NCBI GenBank assembly: GCA_003674045.1
Contig: PENC01000004.1
Span: 1 to 64,000, forward strand
Source of the DNA: Streptomyces griseocarneus
GTDB taxonomy: Bacteria > Actinomycetota > Actinomycetes > Streptomycetales > Streptomycetaceae
DNA length: 64,000 bases
Reading direction: 5' to 3'
Each line of letters begins with the position of its first letter. The stretch's first letter is position 1. Both the position numbers and the translations under genes were made by a program. Below, one piece after another: positions 23,648 to 31,449 of the stretch. The notes under the pieces were generated by a model. That model ran no database searches, was not told the origin of the DNA, and saw only the letters and a program-made list of their open reading frames with translations.

Positions 23648-23748
23648 GGATCTCGGACGCACCCGAGCGGACGCGCCCGAGCGGCGCGCCGAACGCACCT
23701 CGCCTAGCGTCGGCAGAGACACTCTCCGTCACATCCCAGGAGGCACCC

Positions 23749-25347
23749 GTGCCGCCACCGGCGAGGTCGAGAACCATCCGGCTGCTCGCCGCGGCGAGCC
23801 TCCTGATGGCGGCGATCGCAGGCTGCGCCCCCCAGAGCGAAGGCGAGGGCGACGACAGTCACGTCGTCGGCGTGGACGCGGGCCGTCTCCGCGGCTCCGT
23901 CCGCGACGGTTACCGCCTCTTCCAGGGCATCCCGTACGCCGCCCCGCCCACCGGCGACCGCCGCTGGCGCCCGCCGGAGCCGCCCGCGGCCTGGGACGGC
24001 GTGCGGGACGCCACGCTGCCGGGCTCGCCGTGCCCCCAGCCGGCGATGAGCGGAGCGGCGGCCACCGGCCGCGAGGACTGCCTGTTCCTGAACGTGTGGG
24101 CTCCGGAGCGCCGCAGCGGCGCGGAGCGCCTGCCGGTGATGGTGTGGGTGCACGGCGGCTCCTACACCTGGGGCAGTGGCGACGCGTATCCGGCCCAACG
24201 CCTCGCGACCCAGGGCGACATCGTCGTCGTCACGATCAACTACCGCCTCGGCGCCCTCGGCTACCTCGCCCACCCCGCGCTCGCCAACGGCAGGGACGCG
24301 GGGAATTACGGCCTCATGGACCAGCAGGCGGCCCTGCGCTGGGTGAAGGGCAACATCGGCGCGTTCGGCGGCGACCCGGGCAAGGTCACCGTCGCGGGCG
24401 AGTCGGCGGGCAGTGCCTCTGTGTGCGGGCTGCTGAACTCGCCCGCGTCGAAGGGCCTGTTCCGCGCGGCCGTGATGGAGAGCGGCCCGTGTGCGGGGCG
24501 GGGGATCGGGGCCGCGCAGGAGGCGGCCACGGTCTTCGCCACGTCGCTCGGGTGCTTCGTCGAGGCCACGGCCGCCGACTGCCTGCGCGCTCTGCCCGCG
24601 AGCGCGCTGACCGGGCCGCCGAAGCGCGGCGGCGGCGCCCGGACCGTCTCCGCACTCCCGGACACGCCCGCCTCCGCGGTCAGCGGCCTGGCGTACGGGA
24701 CGAGCCTGCTCCCCGGCCCCGCGGTCGGCGCCCCGACCCTGAAGGTGCCGGTCCTCATCGGCACCAACCACGACGAGGTGACGTACGTCCTGAAGGGCAA
24801 GGTCCAGCCGAAGGACTTCGCGCCCGGTCTGGAGGCCCTGTACGGCGACAAGGCCAAGGCCGTGGCCCGGGCGTACCCGCGCGGCAGCCATGACGACGAC
24901 GCCGGGCTCGCCTACGGGCACGCCGTCACGGACGGCGACTACGCCTGCCGCACGCGCCATGTGGGACGCGCCTTCGCGCCTTACACGAAGGTGTACGCCT
25001 ACGAGTTCGCCGACCCGGACCCGGTCGCGTGGTCCGGCGTCCAGCAGCTCTTCGGCACGAAGGACGTGGGGGCCGCCCACGCGACCGAGCTGCCGTACCT
25101 CTTCGACTTCCCCGGCGTGACCTTCACCGAGAAGCAGCGGAAGCTCTCCGACCGAATGATCGGCTACTGGAGCTCCTTCGTCTCCGGCCTCGACCCGAAC
25201 GGCGGCAACCGCGCCCACTGGTACCCGTACCGCGCCGCCACGGACAGCTTCCTGTCCCTGCGGCCCACGGGCAGCGTCACGATCAACAACTTCGGGACGG
25301 ACCACCACTGCGGCTTCTGGCAGCCGATCGTGACGGGCAAGCCGTAG
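23749..25347 (+). CDS. Lipoprotein type-B carboxylesterase
   Basis: This 532-residue protein has a lipoprotein signal (RLLAAASLLMAAIAGC, lipobox A-I-A-G-C) and a carboxylesterase type B domain. Signatures are YRLFQGIPYAAPPTGDRRW, EDCLFLNVWAP, VHGGSYTWGSGD (oxyanion hole), NYRLGALGYL and the nucleophile GESAGSASV. The acid residue is in GTNHDEVTY and the histidine in AAHATELPYLF. It is anchored outside the membrane and probably hydrolyses esters or drug-like substrates. GTG at 23749 follows AGGAGG. Confidence 0.92.
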   Translation: MPPPARSRTIRLLAAASLLMAAIAGCAPQSEGEGDDSHVVGVDAGRLRGSVRDGYRLFQGIPYAAPPTGDRRWRPPEPPAAWDGVRDATLPGSPCPQPAMSGAAATGREDCLFLNVWAPERRSGAERLPVMVWVHGGSYTWGSGDAYPAQRLATQGDIVVVTINYRLGALGYLAHPALANGRDAGNYGLMDQQAALRWVKGNIGAFGGDPGKVTVAGESAGSASVCGLLNSPASKGLFRAAVMESGPCAGRGIGAAQEAATVFATSLGCFVEATAADCLRALPASALTGPPKRGGGARTVSALPDTPASAVSGLAYGTSLLPGPAVGAPTLKVPVLIGTNHDEVTYVLKGKVQPKDFAPGLEALYGDKAKAVARAYPRGSHDDDAGLAYGHAVTDGDYACRTRHVGRAFAPYTKVYAYEFADPDPVAWSGVQQLFGTKDVGAAHATELPYLFDFPGVTFTEKQRKLSDRMIGYWSSFVSGLDPNGGNRAHWYPYRAATDSFLSLRPTGSVTINNFGTDHHCGFWQPIVTGKP

Positions 25348-25390
25348 CCGTGGGCCCGGGGTCCTCGGGAGCCATGATCTTCTCATTGGG

Positions 25391-25424
25391 CCACCCCTCC
25401 GCCCGCGGGTGAGCGGAGGGGTGG
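25391..25424. terminator. Bidirectional terminator, 12-bp stem
   Basis: CCACCCCTCCGC (25391-25402) pairs with GCGGAGGGGTGG (25413-25424) between the convergent esterase and glycine-rich genes. Confidence 0.8.
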
Positions 25425-25436
25425 CAACGGGGTGGG

Positions 25437-26477
25437 TCAGCCCGTGAAGGTGAGAAGAACGACGCCGTTGTGACCGGGGTCGCCGTTCAAGCCCTTACCC
25501 CTCTTGGCGTAATTCCCCATCTTGCCGTTGTGATTCTCGTCCTCGTTGCCGTCGCCGCCCTTGCCGCCGTCGCCGCCGAAGCCGCCCCTGCCACCACCGC
25601 CGAACGAGACCGGGATCCGGAAGAGCCCTGAGGTCAGGTCTCTGCCCAGGCCGCCCATGCCGCCGGTACCGCCGGTACCGCCCTTACCGCCCTTGGCCTT
25701 CTTGTTGTTGGTGGACGTACCGCCATTGGCCCCGCCGGTGCCTTGCGAACCCGGCTTACCGAGATCGGCCGCGTAATTCCGCGACGCGCCGTTGCACTTG
25801 GTGGTCAGATTCCTGCGCCCGTTGTCGACGATGCCGCCCCCGTCCCCGAACTGCCCACCGGCCTGTGGGTAAATCCGGTCCGACACACCGAATCCGCCCT
25901 GGCCGTACCCGGCCTGCACATTCTTGTCGGCACGGCCGCCCTGGGCGGAGACGAGTTCGACACGGCCCTGCTTACCGGCCCGGCCGATAGTGCTGGCCCC
26001 GCCGTCCGCCTGAGCGGGCAGGCCATATCCACCGTTGGCCCCGTTGTCGCCTCGATTGTCCTCGCGCCCGGCAGGCACTCCGCCCTTGCCGCCCTCGCCC
26101 CCAGGGCCGCCCTTGCCCGCCTTGATGAACAGCTCCTGGCCCGGGCTGACCGCAAGGACGCAGGTGACGAAGGCACCACTGCTGCCCCCGGCACCTCCAC
26201 CCGCACCGCCACCACCACCGGCGGCCTTGCTCCACGGCCCACTGGCTGCCCGGCCGCCTCCTCCCCCGCCCCCGCCTCCGGTCCCGCCGGCCCCGGCGCC
26301 CCATACATAGGCGGTGATCTGGCGTACCCCCTTCGGTACCTTGAACGGCACCTCGCGCGTCTGATTGAAGAAACGGTACGACCCCGACGCGGACGCGGCG
26401 GGCCCGGCCGCCAGCGGCCCCGCGACAAGCGCGACCCCCACGGCGGACAGCACGGCCACTCTCCTGAACCTCTGCAT
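25437..26477 (-). CDS. Secreted glycine-rich domain protein 1
   Basis: This 346-residue exported protein has a signal peptide (MQRFRRVAVLSAVGVALVAG, cleavage near ASA-SG) and a mature part dominated by G-G-x repeats. The entry YRFFNQTREVPFKVPKGVRQ, ITAYVWGAGAGGTGG and VSPGQELFIKAGKGGPGGEG follow the bacterial glycine-rich domain plan: a beta strand, a VPxGV turn, poly-Gly segments, then PGQxLxIxVGxGG. The end NGVVLLTFTG is the closing strand. GGAGGTGG lies upstream of ATG. A second such protein is encoded at 27209. Surface adhesion or structural role inferred. Confidence 0.78.
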   Translation of the reverse strand: MQRFRRVAVLSAVGVALVAGPLAAGPAASASGSYRFFNQTREVPFKVPKGVRQITAYVWGAGAGGTGGGGGGGGGRAASGPWSKAAGGGGGAGGGAGGSSGAFVTCVLAVSPGQELFIKAGKGGPGGEGGKGGVPAGREDNRGDNGANGGYGLPAQADGGASTIGRAGKQGRVELVSAQGGRADKNVQAGYGQGGFGVSDRIYPQAGGQFGDGGGIVDNGRRNLTTKCNGASRNYAADLGKPGSQGTGGANGGTSTNNKKAKGGKGGTGGTGGMGGLGRDLTSGLFRIPVSFGGGGRGGFGGDGGKGGDGNEDENHNGKMGNYAKRGKGLNGDPGHNGVVLLTFTG

Positions 26478-26851
26478 GGAAACCACCTCCGGCAGCACTT
26501 CCCCGGACCACCCGGAAAAGCGGTGAACCGGCTCAACGCAGTGGAGGAGGCGGGGTTATGGGATTGCAGCCTGATCGGCTGATCATCATTTTTCGACTGA
26601 CCGTCACTGCAGGGAGGGGCGCGGCAGCCTGCGTCCGCGATCGGTCATACGTCCCTACGCTTACCCGTACGTGGGAATCGTGACCGTATGACCAACTCGC
26701 CGCCCAGAAAGCACTATTGTCATCCGTGGCGCACTTAACGCGCCTCCCTCCACGGACTCGTTTCCGGACCCCACCGCATCGGGGCCCGGCCCGTAATCCA
26801 AGGAGAGTCGTCGAGCCGGGTTTTCGGCGGCGAGTCTGGAGGGAGGCGCCG
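26478..26851. other. 374-bp intergenic region with conserved promoter element
   Basis: No gene beyond the flanking ones. It contains the upstream element at 26555-26602 serving the leftward glycine-rich gene, and the promoter of the rightward 27-aa gene, whose exact position is not evident. Confidence 0.5.
26555..26602 (-). promoter_or_regulatory. Shared upstream element of secreted-protein genes, copy 1
   Basis: On the minus strand GGTCAGTC followed by GAAAAATGATGATC (26602-26581), then 20 bases, then CATAAC (26560-26555). The same blocks occur upstream of the secreted gene at 28848-29108 at matching distance (about 105-125 bases before the start codon). Confidence 0.55.
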
Positions 26852-26935
26852 ATGGGGCGCCATCGAAGGAAGCCGCTTCACGAGCGAATCGCAGCAGCGA
26901 TCCGCGAGTTCGGGAGGTGGTTGTGCGGTCGGTGA
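26852..26935 (+). CDS. Tiny cationic amphipathic protein (27 aa), type 1
   Basis: The ATG follows a perfect GGAGGGAGG site and gives MGRHRRKPLHERIAAAIREF ending GRWLCGR. It shares most positions with the 29-aa protein at 8660-8749, including G-R-H-R, P-L-x-E-R-I-A-A and I-R-E-x-x-R-W. A hairpin (26944-26962) follows the stop. The conservation of a 27-29-aa product at two loci with strong ribosome-binding sites argues for a real small protein. Function unknown. Confidence 0.62.
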   Translation: MGRHRRKPLHERIAAAIREFGRWLCGR

Positions 26936-26943
26936 CCCGCCGA

Positions 26944-26962
26944 TCCCTATCCGGTTTAGGGA
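26944..26962 (+). terminator. Hairpin after 27-aa gene
   Basis: TCCCTA-N7-TAGGGA begins nine bases after the stop codon of the tiny gene. A second, stronger hairpin follows at 26987-27025. Confidence 0.55.
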
Positions 26963-26986
26963 CCGACGGGCAGACCGTCTTCGATA

Positions 26987-27025
26987 AAGGCCCTCGTCGT
27001 GGATTACCGTCCACGGCGGGGGCTT
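26987..27025 (+). terminator. Second hairpin with short T-rich tail
   Basis: AAGGCCCTCGTCGTGG and CCACGGCGGGGGCTT pair with a few wobbles around an 8-base loop and are followed by CTTTG. Likely the main terminator. Confidence 0.5.
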
Positions 27026-27208
27026 CTTTGTGCGGTCGGCGATCCGCCGATCCCCATACCGCGTAGGGACCGACGACCCAGCGTCGCCAGCCGAATCCCA
27101 AGCTAGCAAACCCCCGCCGACCCCCGCACCCACTCCTCGTCGTGACCACTCCGATGACACGTCGCGCCGCACCCCGGAACGCCTCGGGCCGCCGGTTACC
27201 GTGACCCC

Positions 27209-28189
27209 ATGCCGGGATCGATCAGGCTTTCGTCGGGTATGGCGGCCCGCGCCCGTCGCCGCACAGCGCTCGCCGCCCTGGCACTCCTCCCCACCGCGCT
27301 GCCGATGGCCACCCCCGCGTACGCCGACGACTGCGGCTCGGCGTCCTACGTCACCCCGGGGCGCTACACCTGCACCGTTCCCGTGGGGACGACGCGGGCG
27401 GTCTTCACCGTCGTCGGGGCGGGCGGTGGAGGCGGTGGGGGCGGGCCGGCCGCGGGGAACGCCTCCGGGGCCGGGGGCGGTGGCGGGGCGGTCGTGCGGT
27501 GTGCGGTCACGGGGCTCGCCGGGCAGGAGTTGCTGATCGTGGTGGGAGGCGGCGGGGGCGGGGGCCTGTTCCGGGGCGCCGGAGGCGCGGGCGGGCCCGG
27601 CGAGGGCGGCGGTGGCGACGGGGCCACGAGCCCGGTCACGAGCTACGGGAGCCCGGCACCCGACGGCAGCGGCGGAGGCGGAGGCGGTGCCAGCGCCGTC
27701 GCGGCCGTACGGAACCCCCGCGACCTGGCAATCACCGCAGGCGGCGGGGGCGGCGGAGGCGGGGCGTACGGCGCCCTGCTCGCGGACGGGCTGTGGACGT
27801 ACGACGGCGGAGGAGGCGGCAGCGGGGGTGGACGGGTGCACACACCCGGCGCACGCGACTCCATCACCGCCCCCGCCGCAAACAAAGGCGCCGCCCCCAC
27901 CGGAGGCAAAGCCACCGCAGGCGGCGGCAAGGGCGGCAACGGCGGACGGCTGAACAGGGTCTCCCGCCCGGTGAAGCCCACGGGCGGAAGCGGTGCCCCC
28001 AAGGCCACCTGCACCGGACGCCCCGCCCATGGCGTACGCACCACCGTCACCTCCGCCGCAGCCGGGCGGAACGGCACCGCGCCCCCGCTCGGTACGGGCG
28101 GAGGCAACGGCGGGAAGGGCGGCGACGGCGCCACGGCCGGTCAGGGTGCCCCGGGCGCCGACGGAAGCGTGATGGTTGCGTTTTCCTGA
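27209..28189 (+). CDS. Secreted glycine-rich domain protein 2
   Basis: This 326-residue exported protein has a signal peptide (RRRTALAALALLPTALPMAT, cleavage near AYA-DD) and a glycine-rich mature region. CTVPVGTTRAVFTVVGAGGG, long poly-Gly runs and VTGLAGQELLIVVGGGG follow the same domain plan as the protein at 25437-26477, but cysteines (DDC, TC, RC, ATC) are added. TTACCGT lies shortly before the ATG, consistent with a leaderless transcript. The two glycine-rich genes flank the 27-aa gene in opposite orientation. Confidence 0.76.
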   Translation: MPGSIRLSSGMAARARRRTALAALALLPTALPMATPAYADDCGSASYVTPGRYTCTVPVGTTRAVFTVVGAGGGGGGGGPAAGNASGAGGGGGAVVRCAVTGLAGQELLIVVGGGGGGGLFRGAGGAGGPGEGGGGDGATSPVTSYGSPAPDGSGGGGGGASAVAAVRNPRDLAITAGGGGGGGGAYGALLADGLWTYDGGGGGSGGGRVHTPGARDSITAPAANKGAAPTGGKATAGGGKGGNGGRLNRVSRPVKPTGGSGAPKATCTGRPAHGVRTTVTSAAAGRNGTAPPLGTGGGNGGKGGDGATAGQGAPGADGSVMVAFS

Positions 28190-28197
28190 GAGCGGCG

Positions 28198-28647
28198 CTA
28201 CCGGAGGTCCATGTCGCCGCGCCGCACCACGCACAACCCCCAGATGACGAAGGCGCTCAGTGCCATCACGACGATCGACCACAGCGGGTGGTACGGGATG
28301 GAGAGGAAATTCGCCAGGATCAGCAGGGCCGCCAGCGTCACGCCGAGGATGCGGGCCCACAGAGCGGCTTTGAGCAGGCCGAACGCGACCACGACGGCGC
28401 AGGCGCCGAGGACGAGGTGGATCCAGCCCCAGCTCACCGTGGAGAACTGGAAGACGTACTTCGGGGTGGCGACGAAGACGGCGTCCTTGTGGATGCCCAT
28501 GATCCCCCGGCAGACGTCGAGGATGCCCGAGACGAGCAGCATCACGGCGGCGAAGAGGGTGAACCCGCCCGCCCAGGCCTGGACGGTGTCGGAGGGGTGC
28601 TCCTTGGGTGGGTGCGGCGGGTGCGGTGCGTGGGGTGCGTGCGTCAT
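28198..28647 (-). CDS. Four-helix membrane protein (DUF7144-like)
   Basis: The 149-residue product has a His/Pro-rich cytoplasmic tail (MTHAPHAPHPPHPPKEH) and four transmembrane segments. The pattern VQAWAGGFTLFAAVMLLVSG and DVCRGIMGI, then VSWGWIHLVLGA and FLSIPYHPLWSIVVMAL is familiar from small actinobacterial integral membrane proteins of unknown function (DUF7144 type). GAGGAG precedes the start. Confidence 0.78.
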   Translation of the reverse strand: MTHAPHAPHPPHPPKEHPSDTVQAWAGGFTLFAAVMLLVSGILDVCRGIMGIHKDAVFVATPKYVFQFSTVSWGWIHLVLGACAVVVAFGLLKAALWARILGVTLAALLILANFLSIPYHPLWSIVVMALSAFVIWGLCVVRRGDMDLR

Positions 28648-28847
28648 GGCCGCGCTCCTCTGCTCCCCCGAGAGGAATGCGTTGCCTCTTCATCATCGTC
28701 CGGGGCGTCGCCGCATGTCGACCGGAACGTTCTGACCTGGCCAAAGAGAAAGGCGACCGCGCGGAAGGGTGCCTCTGCCTGCGCGGTCGCCTCGGGGTGC
28801 CTGCCCGGCGGGAGGAGGGGGTCTCCCGGGGCTCGGCGGCATGTGGG

Positions 28848-29108
28848 TCAGCCGGTGGTGTCGTCCGCGCCGTTCATACCCTGGTTGAACGACTTGACGG
28901 TGCAGGCGAACAAGTCGGCCATCTGACCGGCGCCCTTGTTGAACTGCTGCGTCATGTCGTTCGGGGGGTTACCGGTGGTGTGGGCGGGGAGCGTGTCGGA
29001 GCAGCTGGCCGTGTCAGCAGCGGCCGTGCCCGCGCCCATGAATCCCGCGAGGCCCGCGAGGGCAGCAGCCCCTGCGGTGAGTACGGCCGCGTTCTTGAGC
29101 TTCGTCAT
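28848..29108 (-). CDS. Small secreted protein
   Basis: This 86-residue protein has a signal peptide (MTKLKNAAVLTAGAAALAGL, cleavage near TAAA-DT). The mature 55 residues contain two cysteines (ASC and FAC) and MTQQFNKGAGQMADLFACTV. GGAGATCG precedes the ATG. It shares a conserved upstream element with the glycine-rich gene at 25437-26477, suggesting co-regulation. Family not recognised. Confidence 0.68.
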   Translation of the reverse strand: MTKLKNAAVLTAGAAALAGLAGFMGAGTAAADTASCSDTLPAHTTGNPPNDMTQQFNKGAGQMADLFACTVKSFNQGMNGADDTTG

Positions 29109-29187
29109 GCCAGTCGATCTCCGTTTCCGCGTCGCCCCGGGGTGTCCGAAGGCGTCGGGTCCTACAACTGACTGTCCCCACCGATCA

Positions 29188-29234
29188 GTTATGGCCTACT
29201 ACCCGAACGACGGATCATCATTTTTTGACTGACC
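29188..29234 (-). promoter_or_regulatory. Shared upstream element of secreted-protein genes, copy 2
   Basis: On the minus strand GGTCAGTC then AAAAAATGATGATC (29234-29213), 19 bases, and CATAAC (29193-29188), about 80-126 bases before the start at 29108. It matches the element at 26555-26602. Confidence 0.55.
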
Positions 29235-29358
29235 ATTACGAGTGTCGATCGGTAGCACACTCGTACGGGCGAACTTTCCTCGCAAGGGGCTTGACGACCA
29301 CTGGCCACGCCTAGCCTGCGCGGTAACCATGTAGGTATCGAGCGCGAGGTGAACCACC

Positions 29359-30174
29359 GTGCGGATGCGAGGCATTGACGACCCCCCGGTCGCCTGGAGC
29401 TACTGCGGCGACCAGTGCAAGCTGTGGCGTGGGCTGGCTGGGGTTTCCCGTGAGCAGTTGGCGGCCGAGTCCCACTACACGGTCGAAACCGTGAGATCGA
29501 TGGAGACGGGTCGGCGAGCCCCCACGCGTCAGCTGCTGGAAGCGGCGGACCATCTTTGCGGGGCGAAGGGGCTGCTGGTGGCGGGCCTGCGTTTCATGGG
29601 GCCTGAGCCGGTGAAACCGCAGGTTCCGGAGTACGTGGCCGCCGAAGCCGTGGCGATCGCCATGCATGTCTTCGAATTGGCGCTCATTCCGGGGCTTCTG
29701 CAGACCGAGGAGTACATGCGCGAGCTCATTCAGTCGCGCATTCCGCCGCACCCCGAAGAGAAAGTCGAGTCGAGTGTCGCGTATCGCATGAAGCGGCAGG
29801 AACGGCTAAGCGATCGTGAGCCGGTATTCAACTTCGTGATCTACGAACCTGCACTGCGCACGATGCTAGGCGGACGAGGGCTGATGAAGCGGCAACTCCA
29901 GCGCCTGCTGGACGTCAGCGAGCGGCGCAATGTGTTCATCCAGGTCTTGCCTGCTGGGCAAGGCTACTTCCCAGGCATCACCGGATCGTTCACGCTGCTG
30001 GAGAGCCCGGAAGGCCAGCAGTACGTATACGTGGAATGCCAGGGAACCGCACAGCTGGACTCGGACGGGACGAGGACGAGCACGACTGCGAAGCGCTTCT
30101 CCATGCTTCGCATGCAGGCTCTCAACGAGGAGGAGTCCAGGAGGTTCATCAGAGAGATCATGGAGGAGCTATGA
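29359..30174 (+). CDS. XRE-family regulator with DUF5753-type domain
   Basis: This 271-residue regulator has a divergent N-terminal helix-turn-helix (LWRGLAGVSREQLAAESHYT, VETVRSMETGRRAPT) and the DUF5753 domain with ELALIPGLLQTEEYMRELIQ, FVIYEPALRTMLGG and FIQVLPAGQGYFPGITGSFT. GTG at 29359 follows GAGGTG. It overlaps the DUF397 gene by ATGA, the usual arrangement of these pairs, and unlike the 14.5-kb copy it stops at the normal place. Confidence 0.88.
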   Translation: MRMRGIDDPPVAWSYCGDQCKLWRGLAGVSREQLAAESHYTVETVRSMETGRRAPTRQLLEAADHLCGAKGLLVAGLRFMGPEPVKPQVPEYVAAEAVAIAMHVFELALIPGLLQTEEYMRELIQSRIPPHPEEKVESSVAYRMKRQERLSDREPVFNFVIYEPALRTMLGGRGLMKRQLQRLLDVSERRNVFIQVLPAGQGYFPGITGSFTLLESPEGQQYVYVECQGTAQLDSDGTRTSTTAKRFSMLRMQALNEEESRRFIREIMEEL

Positions 30175-30365
30175 GGCACCCCTGGTTCAAGTCCAGCTAC
30201 AGCGGCGACGAGGGAAACGATATGTGCGTCGAAATAGCAAGCCACCCCCACACCCCCCGAATACGCGATTCCAAACTCCCCCACAGCCCCCAGCTCGCCG
30301 TACCCACCGGCCCCTGGGGCCAATTCCTCACCGGATGCGTCCAGCACCAGCCAATGCGACCGTAG
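30171..30365 (+). CDS. DUF397 domain protein
   Basis: This 64-residue protein begins MRHPWFKSSYSGDEGNDMCV and continues EIASHPHTPRIRDSK, the DUF397 signature. It is translationally coupled to the XRE regulator (ATGA). The C-terminus ends in a Gln/Pro-rich stretch, and its stop lies inside a 17-bp palindrome. Confidence 0.88.
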   Translation: MRHPWFKSSYSGDEGNDMCVEIASHPHTPRIRDSKLPHSPQLAVPTGPWGQFLTGCVQHQPMRP

Positions 30366-30371
30366 GTCGCA
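30355..30371. promoter_or_regulatory. Palindrome at DUF397/VOC junction
   Basis: TGCGACC-GTA-GGTCGCA is a perfect inverted repeat ending at the first base of the VOC start codon. A regulatory or translational role is possible. Confidence 0.4.
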
Positions 30372-30727
30372 TGACCAAAATCAATGGCGCACACGTCATT
30401 CACTTCAGCAAGGACGCCGACGCGGACAGGGCATTCATCCGGGACGTACTCGGGTTTCCCGGCGTCGACGCGGGTGGCGGCTGGCTGATCTTCAAGCTGC
30501 CGCCGACGGAAGTGGCCGTGCATCCGACCGAGGGCGAGGCCAAGCAGGAGCTGTATCTGATGTGCGACGACATCACAGCCCTGCTCGTCGAACTCGGCGA
30601 CAAAGGCGTGGAGATCACCCGTCCGGCCAGTGACCAGGGCTGGGGCATCCTCGCGGCGATCCGTCTCCCGAGCGGGGCGGAACTCCCCCTCTACGAGCCA
30701 CGGCACCCCGTCGCGCACAGCCTCTGA
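30371..30727 (+). CDS. VOC-fold (glyoxalase-like) protein
   Basis: This 118-residue single-domain protein begins MTKINGAHVIHFSKDADADR and has the vicinal-oxygen-chelate repeats FIRDVLGFPGVDAGGGWLIF and LPSGAELPLYEPRHP. His9 and Glu near the end of the repeats could bind metal. It has no canonical ribosome-binding site, so it may depend on the preceding genes or start leaderless. Substrate unknown. Confidence 0.82.
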   Translation: MTKINGAHVIHFSKDADADRAFIRDVLGFPGVDAGGGWLIFKLPPTEVAVHPTEGEAKQELYLMCDDITALLVELGDKGVEITRPASDQGWGILAAIRLPSGAELPLYEPRHPVAHSL

Positions 30728-30747
30728 CTCCGGGGGCGGGGCCTGGT

Positions 30748-31230
30748 CTACTGGATCAGTTCCGTCGTCCACTCTCGCTGCTCGGCGGTGTCCGGGACGG
30801 CGAGCCCACGAGCTTGTTCGATCTGGTTCCAGGCGGTGTCGGGATCGACGCCGTTGAGAATGAGGAGTGCGGCCGCGAGGAGGGACGAGCGCCCGATACC
30901 GGCTCGGCAGTGGGTGACGATGTGTGCGCCGTCGCGCAGCCGTTGGGCGAGCCTGTGCAGGGTGGGCAGGATCGTGGTGAGGTCGGGGACCGTGCGGTCG
31001 GGGATGGGTATCGCGACGAACTGCAGCCCGGCTGCTGCGGCTGTGCGGGGTTCGTCCGCGAGGCCGAGTTCGTCGAGTTCGGGTTCGGTGAGCGCGCAGA
31101 CCAGGACGTCGACGCCGTAGTTCTTCAGCGCGGCCATCTCGTCCTCGAGCCAGTCGTTGCCTCGGGGTCTGGCCATGGTGCTCAGCCGTCCCGGGCCGTG
31201 GCGGTCGATGGTGAAGAGGGCGGGTCGCAT
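30748..31230 (-). CDS. Dual-specificity/tyrosine-type protein phosphatase
   Basis: This 160-residue protein has the C-x5-R phosphate-binding loop HCRAGIGRSS and an upstream general-acid region (AIPIPDRTVPDL). The sequence starts MRPALFTIDRHGPGRLSTMA, then WLEDEMAALKNYGVDVLVCA, matching bacterial cysteine phosphatases of the DSP/PTP group. It is cytoplasmic. ATG at 31230 is the best start; the long upstream frame belongs to an antisense shadow of the neighbouring gene. Confidence 0.86.
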   Translation of the reverse strand: MRPALFTIDRHGPGRLSTMARPRGNDWLEDEMAALKNYGVDVLVCALTEPELDELGLADEPRTAAAAGLQFVAIPIPDRTVPDLTTILPTLHRLAQRLRDGAHIVTHCRAGIGRSSLLAAALLILNGVDPDTAWNQIEQARGLAVPDTAEQREWTTELIQ

Positions 31231-31449
31231 GTCAGCAGCACTTTCGGTCGGTGGCGTCAGACGGTGAACGGACAGTCGGGGGCAGGGGTCGGCCGGGTTC
31301 GGCACGGAGCTCAGCACAATCACCTTATGTGCCTTATGCAGCCACGCGGGTGAATTCGCGGCATGCACCCTATTCGGCGCCGACACGCCGAGCTGTTCTG
31401 AGAGAGCTGCCCTGACCTGGGCAAACCTTCTCGGACAAGTGAGGCAAGC

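Larger units (their letters stand above)
26922..27075 (+). repeat. Direct repeat covering the 3' end of the 27-aa gene
   Basis: 26922-26968 and 27029-27075 are 47-bp diverged direct repeats (both contain TGTGCGGTCGG and GGGACCGACG). The first spans the last codons of the tiny gene and its hairpin, so the second may mark a decayed duplicate. Confidence 0.65.
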
